Positions 13,536 through 16,153 of a stretch of 16,153 bases of DNA are shown piece after piece (the stretch's first letter is position 1; each line of letters begins with the position of its first letter). The stretch comes from an uncultured Treponema sp. (lineage in GTDB: Bacteria; Spirochaetota; Spirochaetia; Treponematales; Treponemataceae), in NCBI GenBank assembly GCA_947176045.1, contig CAMWPF010000010.1, positions 1-16,153 on the forward strand, written 5' to 3'. The notes under the pieces are model-generated. The model made no database searches and was not told the origin of the DNA. It saw only the letters and a program-made list of their open reading frames with translations. The translations under genes were made by a program, and so were the position numbers.

Positions 13536-15032
13536 TCAGCGGAGCGCCTGGTTGATTGCCGCGGCCGCCTTCCGTCCTTCGCCCATGGCGAGGATGACGG
13601 TCGCCGCGCCGAGGACGATGTCGCCGCCAGCCCAGACGTTCGCCTTGGACGTCGCCAGCGATTCGTTGACGACGATGTGTCCCTTTTTGTCGGCTTCCAG
13701 GCCGTCCGTCGTCTTGACGAGCAGCGGATTGCTTCCGTTTCCGAGCGCGACGATCATTGCGTCGCAGGAAATGTCGTGCTCGCTGCCCGGAATTGCGACC
13801 GGACTGCGCCGTCCCGATTCGTCCGGCTCGCCGAGCTCGTAGCTCAGCACGCGGACGCCGCAGACTTTTCCGTCGCTGTCGCCGAGGATTTCGACGGGAT
13901 TTTCAAGGAAGCGGAAGACGACGCCTTCCTCTTCCGCGTGCGCGATTTCTTCAATGCGCGCCGGCATTTCCGCCCGCGTGCGGCGGTAGATGACGGAAAC
14001 TGTTTCCGCGCCAAGCCGGAACGCCATGCGCGCCGCATCCATCGCGACGTTTCCGCCGCCGACGACGCAGACATGCTTTGCTTCGTACAGCGGAGTTGCG
14101 GCGCGCGCGCGGTCGTAGCCTTTCATAAGGTTCGCGCGGGTCAGGTATTCGTTCGCGCTGAAGACGCCGATGAGGTTTTCGCCCGGAATGTTCATGAATT
14201 TCGGAAGCCCCGCGCCGGTGCCGACGAAGGCGGCGTCAAAGCCTTTTTCTTTGAGCAGCTGGTCGAGCGTGTCCGTCCGACCGACGAGGAAGTTCAGCTC
14301 GAAGCGGACTCCCATCTTCTTGAGGTTGTCGATTTCCTCTTGGACGATTGATTTCGGCAGGCGGAATTCCGGGATGCCGTACATCATGACGCCGCCGGCC
14401 TTGTGGAACGCCTCGAACACCGTTACTTCATGCCCGGCGCGCGCGCAGTCGGCGGCGACTGTAAGCCCCGCCGGGCCGGAGCCGATGACTGCGACCTTCC
14501 TGCCGGTCGCGGGCGCGATTTCCGGCATCGTCACCTGGTTGTTCTCCCGCTCCCAGTCGGCGGCAAAGCGTTCCAGCCGCCCGATGGAGACAGCCTTTTC
14601 CGCTGACTTGAATGTCTTGCCGACGGTGCATTTTCCCTGGCACTGGCGCTCCTGCGGGCAGACGCGTCCGCAGATTGCCGGCAGCAGGCTTGTCTCCTTG
14701 ATGATGTCCACCGCCTTCTTGAATTCGCCTTTCGCGATTTCCGCGATGAATTCGGGAATCTGGACGTTGACCGGGCAGCCGGAGACGCACGGCCTGTTCT
14801 TGCATTGCAGGCATCGTGTCGCTTCAACAACCGCCTGCTCCGCCGTGTAGCCGAGCGCCACTTCGTCCATCTGGCGCGCGCGCGCCTTCGGCTCGCGGCT
14901 GGGCATTTCCTGCTGCGGCACCGCCATGCGGTCTTTCGGAGAAAGCGCGCCCGCCGCCAGCTTGTCCTGAATCTTCTTGTATTCCGCCCTGCCGATTTCG
15001 GCAAGCTGTTCCTTTGTCTTATGTTCTTCCAT
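13536..15032 (-). CDS. nfnB: NfnB: NADPH-dependent subunit of ferredoxin:NADP oxidoreductase (GltD-like)
   Basis: This 498-residue flavoprotein resembles the small subunit of NADPH glutamate synthase (GltD). Next to NfnA it is best read as NfnB of the electron-bifurcating NADH-dependent reduced ferredoxin:NADP+ oxidoreductase. N-terminal Fe-S cysteines are C74/C77/C82/C86 and C121/C125/C131/C135. The FAD motif GSGPAG is at 184-189, followed by the family sequence GGVMMYGIPEFRLPK. The NADPH motif is VVGGGNVAMDAARM (about 325), and the second FAD motif is WAGGD near the C-terminus. ATG 15032 has GGGAG 6 bases upstream; the open frame further upstream lies inside nfnA and is spurious. It starts 14 bases after the nfnA stop. 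Automatic annotation may call it gltA or gltD, but true GltD sits beside a full-length GltB, which is absent here. Confidence 0.92.
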   Translation of the reverse strand: MEEHKTKEQLAEIGRAEYKKIQDKLAAGALSPKDRMAVPQQEMPSREPKARARQMDEVALGYTAEQAVVEATRCLQCKNRPCVSGCPVNVQIPEFIAEIAKGEFKKAVDIIKETSLLPAICGRVCPQERQCQGKCTVGKTFKSAEKAVSIGRLERFAADWERENNQVTMPEIAPATGRKVAVIGSGPAGLTVAADCARAGHEVTVFEAFHKAGGVMMYGIPEFRLPKSIVQEEIDNLKKMGVRFELNFLVGRTDTLDQLLKEKGFDAAFVGTGAGLPKFMNIPGENLIGVFSANEYLTRANLMKGYDRARAATPLYEAKHVCVVGGGNVAMDAARMAFRLGAETVSVIYRRTRAEMPARIEEIAHAEEEGVVFRFLENPVEILGDSDGKVCGVRVLSYELGEPDESGRRSPVAIPGSEHDISCDAMIVALGNGSNPLLVKTTDGLEADKKGHIVVNESLATSKANVWAGGDIVLGAATVILAMGEGRKAAAAINQALR

Positions 15033-15046
15033 TGCTGTCTCCCGGA

Positions 15047-15913
15047 TTAGTTGTTCTGCGCGCCGGCGAGCGTGTCCGCCTGCGCCTCCAGCCGGCACTT
15101 GTGGAAGTCGTCCTGCTCGCGCGCCTTGAACGATTTCATGCGCATCATCATGTTGTCGAAGTCGACTTTGTGTCCGTCGAATTCCGGGCCGTCCACGCAG
15201 ACGAATTTTGTTTCGCCGCCGACGTTCACGCGGCAGCCGCCGCACATTCCTGTTCCGTCAATCATGATGGTGTTCAAGGAGACGGTCGTCGGAACGTTGT
15301 ACGGCTCCGTCGTCTTGCAGCAGAACTTCATCATGATGGGAGGGCCGATGGCGACGACTTCCGCGGGCGGACACTGCGATTCGCAGAATTCCTTGAGCGG
15401 CTCCGTAACAAGCCCCTTGCGTCCTGCCGAGCCGTCGTCGGTCATAACGATGACTTCGTCGGCGGTCCGGCGCATTTCGTCCTCAAAAATCAGCAGATCC
15501 TTGTTGCGCGCGCCCATAATCATGATGACTTTGTTTCCGACGGCCTTGTGCGCCTGCACAATCGGATAGCACGGCGCGACGCCGATTCCGCCGCCGACGC
15601 AGATGACGGGCGCGTCCTTTTTTTCGATGATGGAGGGATTGCCGAGCGGTCCGAGCAGGGCGGCAAGCTCTTCGCCGGGATTCTTCTGCGCAAGCTTGTA
15701 TGTCGTTGCGCCGACAGCCTGAAAGACGATGGAAATCCAGCCTTCCGCCGCATCCGTATCCGCAATGGTGAGCGGAACGCGTTCTCCGAATTCCGCATCA
15801 ATCTGCACGATTATGAATTGCCCGGCCTTGCGGTTGCGGGAAATTTCCGGCGCCGTTATCTTCATGTAATAGACATCGGTAGACAACTGCCGTTTTTCAA
15901 GAATCTGAAACAT
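15047..15913 (-). CDS. nfnA: NfnA: sulfide dehydrogenase/ferredoxin-NADP reductase-like FAD/NAD subunit
   Basis: This 288-residue subunit belongs to the PyrK/ferredoxin-NADP reductase superfamily and binds FAD, NAD(H) and a [2Fe-2S] cluster. The FAD motif is ERVPLTIAD (44-52), and the NAD-binding segment is VGGGIGVAPCYPI (106-118). The cluster region has C224, C227 and C239, with Asp219 nearby; in characterised NfnA an aspartate is one cluster ligand. With NfnB it couples NADH and reduced ferredoxin oxidation to NADP+ reduction (or the reverse), giving anaerobes a way to balance NADPH. The start ATG 15913 has GAGGAT upstream. It leads a two-gene operon with its own promoter. The alternative, dihydroorotate dehydrogenase electron-transfer subunit (PyrK), is excluded by the adjacent nfnB. 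Confidence 0.93.
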   Translation of the reverse strand: MFQILEKRQLSTDVYYMKITAPEISRNRKAGQFIIVQIDAEFGERVPLTIADTDAAEGWISIVFQAVGATTYKLAQKNPGEELAALLGPLGNPSIIEKKDAPVICVGGGIGVAPCYPIVQAHKAVGNKVIMIMGARNKDLLIFEDEMRRTADEVIVMTDDGSAGRKGLVTEPLKEFCESQCPPAEVVAIGPPIMMKFCCKTTEPYNVPTTVSLNTIMIDGTGMCGGCRVNVGGETKFVCVDGPEFDGHKVDFDNMMMRMKSFKAREQDDFHKCRLEAQADTLAGAQNN

Positions 15914-15941
15914 ACGCCATCCTCGTTATTAGGTATGAAAA

Positions 15942-15953
15942 ATAGTTTACTAT
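15942..15953. repeat. Short inverted repeat over the nfnA promoter
   Basis: ATAGT and ACTAT are separated by two bases and overlap both possible -10 boxes of nfnA. Its place suits an operator, but the half-sites are only 5 bp and could be chance. Confidence 0.35.
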
Positions 15954-15972
15954 AATGAATGCAAATCGTCAA
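15944..15972 (-). promoter_or_regulatory. Promoter region of nfnAB
   Basis: Reading leftward, TTGACG (15972-15967) is followed at 17-base spacing by TAAACT (15949-15944). A better -10, TATAGT (15954-15949), lies only 12 bases from TTGACG, and its own 17-base -35 would be the poor TCAAAT. One of these must serve nfnA, but the choice is unclear. The leader is short, about 30-35 bases. Confidence 0.5.
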
Positions 15973-15993
15973 TTTGAGGAAGGCGCGCCGCCG

Positions 15994-16153
15994 CTAGAAG
16001 CCGAGGGCGACGCTGACGAACGCGCCGGCGCCGGTTCCTTTGAAGCTGTTTGCGAAATTCGCTCCCTGCACGGATGCGCCGATGTTCAGCTCCAGGACGC
16101 GCAGGTTGAGCATGACGCCCGCCTCGTGCTTGAACACTTGGTCGTAATAGGAC
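15994..16153 (-). CDS. C-terminal end of a probable outer-membrane beta-barrel protein (partial)
   Basis: The last 52 residues of a minus-strand gene enter the window and end at TAG 15996-15994. The end reads GAGAFVSVALGF. Alternating polar and hydrophobic residues and a terminal phenylalanine are typical of the last strand of outer-membrane beta-barrels, where it acts as the insertion signal. The preceding segments (HEAGVMLNLRVLELNIGASV, then FANSFKGTG) also look like transmembrane beta strands with a turn. The start lies beyond the right edge, so the family cannot be named. It is upstream of nfnAB on the same strand with no terminator visible between them, so read-through is possible. Confidence 0.65.
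   Translation of the reverse strand, partial: SYYDQVFKHEAGVMLNLRVLELNIGASVQGANFANSFKGTGAGAFVSVALGF

Noticed and set aside
13348..13842. Plus-strand open frame of 164 codons crossing the structured element
   Set aside because: No ribosome site, runs antisense into nfnB, and Pro/Arg/Ala-rich content follows from the inverted repeats.
15033..15245. N-terminal extension of nfnB into nfnA
   Set aside because: Overlaps nfnA in another frame, is Arg-rich, and a good ribosome site marks ATG 15032.

Overview
The window fits a GC-rich, host-associated spirochaete, most likely a Treponema. The clues are a spirochaete-style lipobox (LVSC) on a 505-residue surface lipoprotein, a short secreted or membrane gene set around proS, T-tract terminators, and an anaerobe's redox enzymes (split glutamate synthase, NfnAB). 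The assignment is an inference from gene content. No rRNA or tRNA, CRISPR array, insertion sequence or phage gene is visible.

Left block (1-4980, minus strand): an archaeal-type, split glutamate synthase operon. In order of transcription it holds the glutamine amidotransferase domain (GltB1-like), the FMN/Fe-S synthase domain (GltB2-like), a four-cluster ferredoxin-like protein, a FAD/NAD(P) oxidoreductase and the GXGXG domain (GltB3-like, cut by the window edge). Its promoter is followed by a leader with a very long intrinsic terminator. Overlapping the terminator's 5' arm is an alternative small hairpin with an A-N-N-G-N-N hexaloop, which resembles half of an ANTAR antiterminator.

Centre (5040-12443, plus strand): uppP (undecaprenyl-diphosphatase), then a large lipoprotein gene, then proS, a secreted protein of unknown function and a membrane-anchored protein with a degenerate GGDEF domain. 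The last three are closely packed and probably one operon. Upstream of the lipoprotein a run of nine G lies in the spacer of a candidate promoter, which suggests phase variation. The uppP terminator hairpin also buries the lipoprotein's Shine-Dalgarno sequence.

Right block (12440-16153, minus strand): a membrane-anchored GerMN-domain protein, probably from a leaderless mRNA; a structured intergenic element of about 190 bases; the NfnA-NfnB pair (electron-bifurcating ferredoxin:NADP oxidoreductase); and the last 52 residues of an outer-membrane beta-barrel-like protein. NfnAB supplies or balances NADPH, NADH and reduced ferredoxin, and the split glutamate synthase consumes reductant for ammonia assimilation, so the two flanking operons are metabolically connected.

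The most interesting unexplained signals are regulatory: the glt leader attenuator, and the poly-G promoter plus hairpin-buried ribosome site in front of the lipoprotein.
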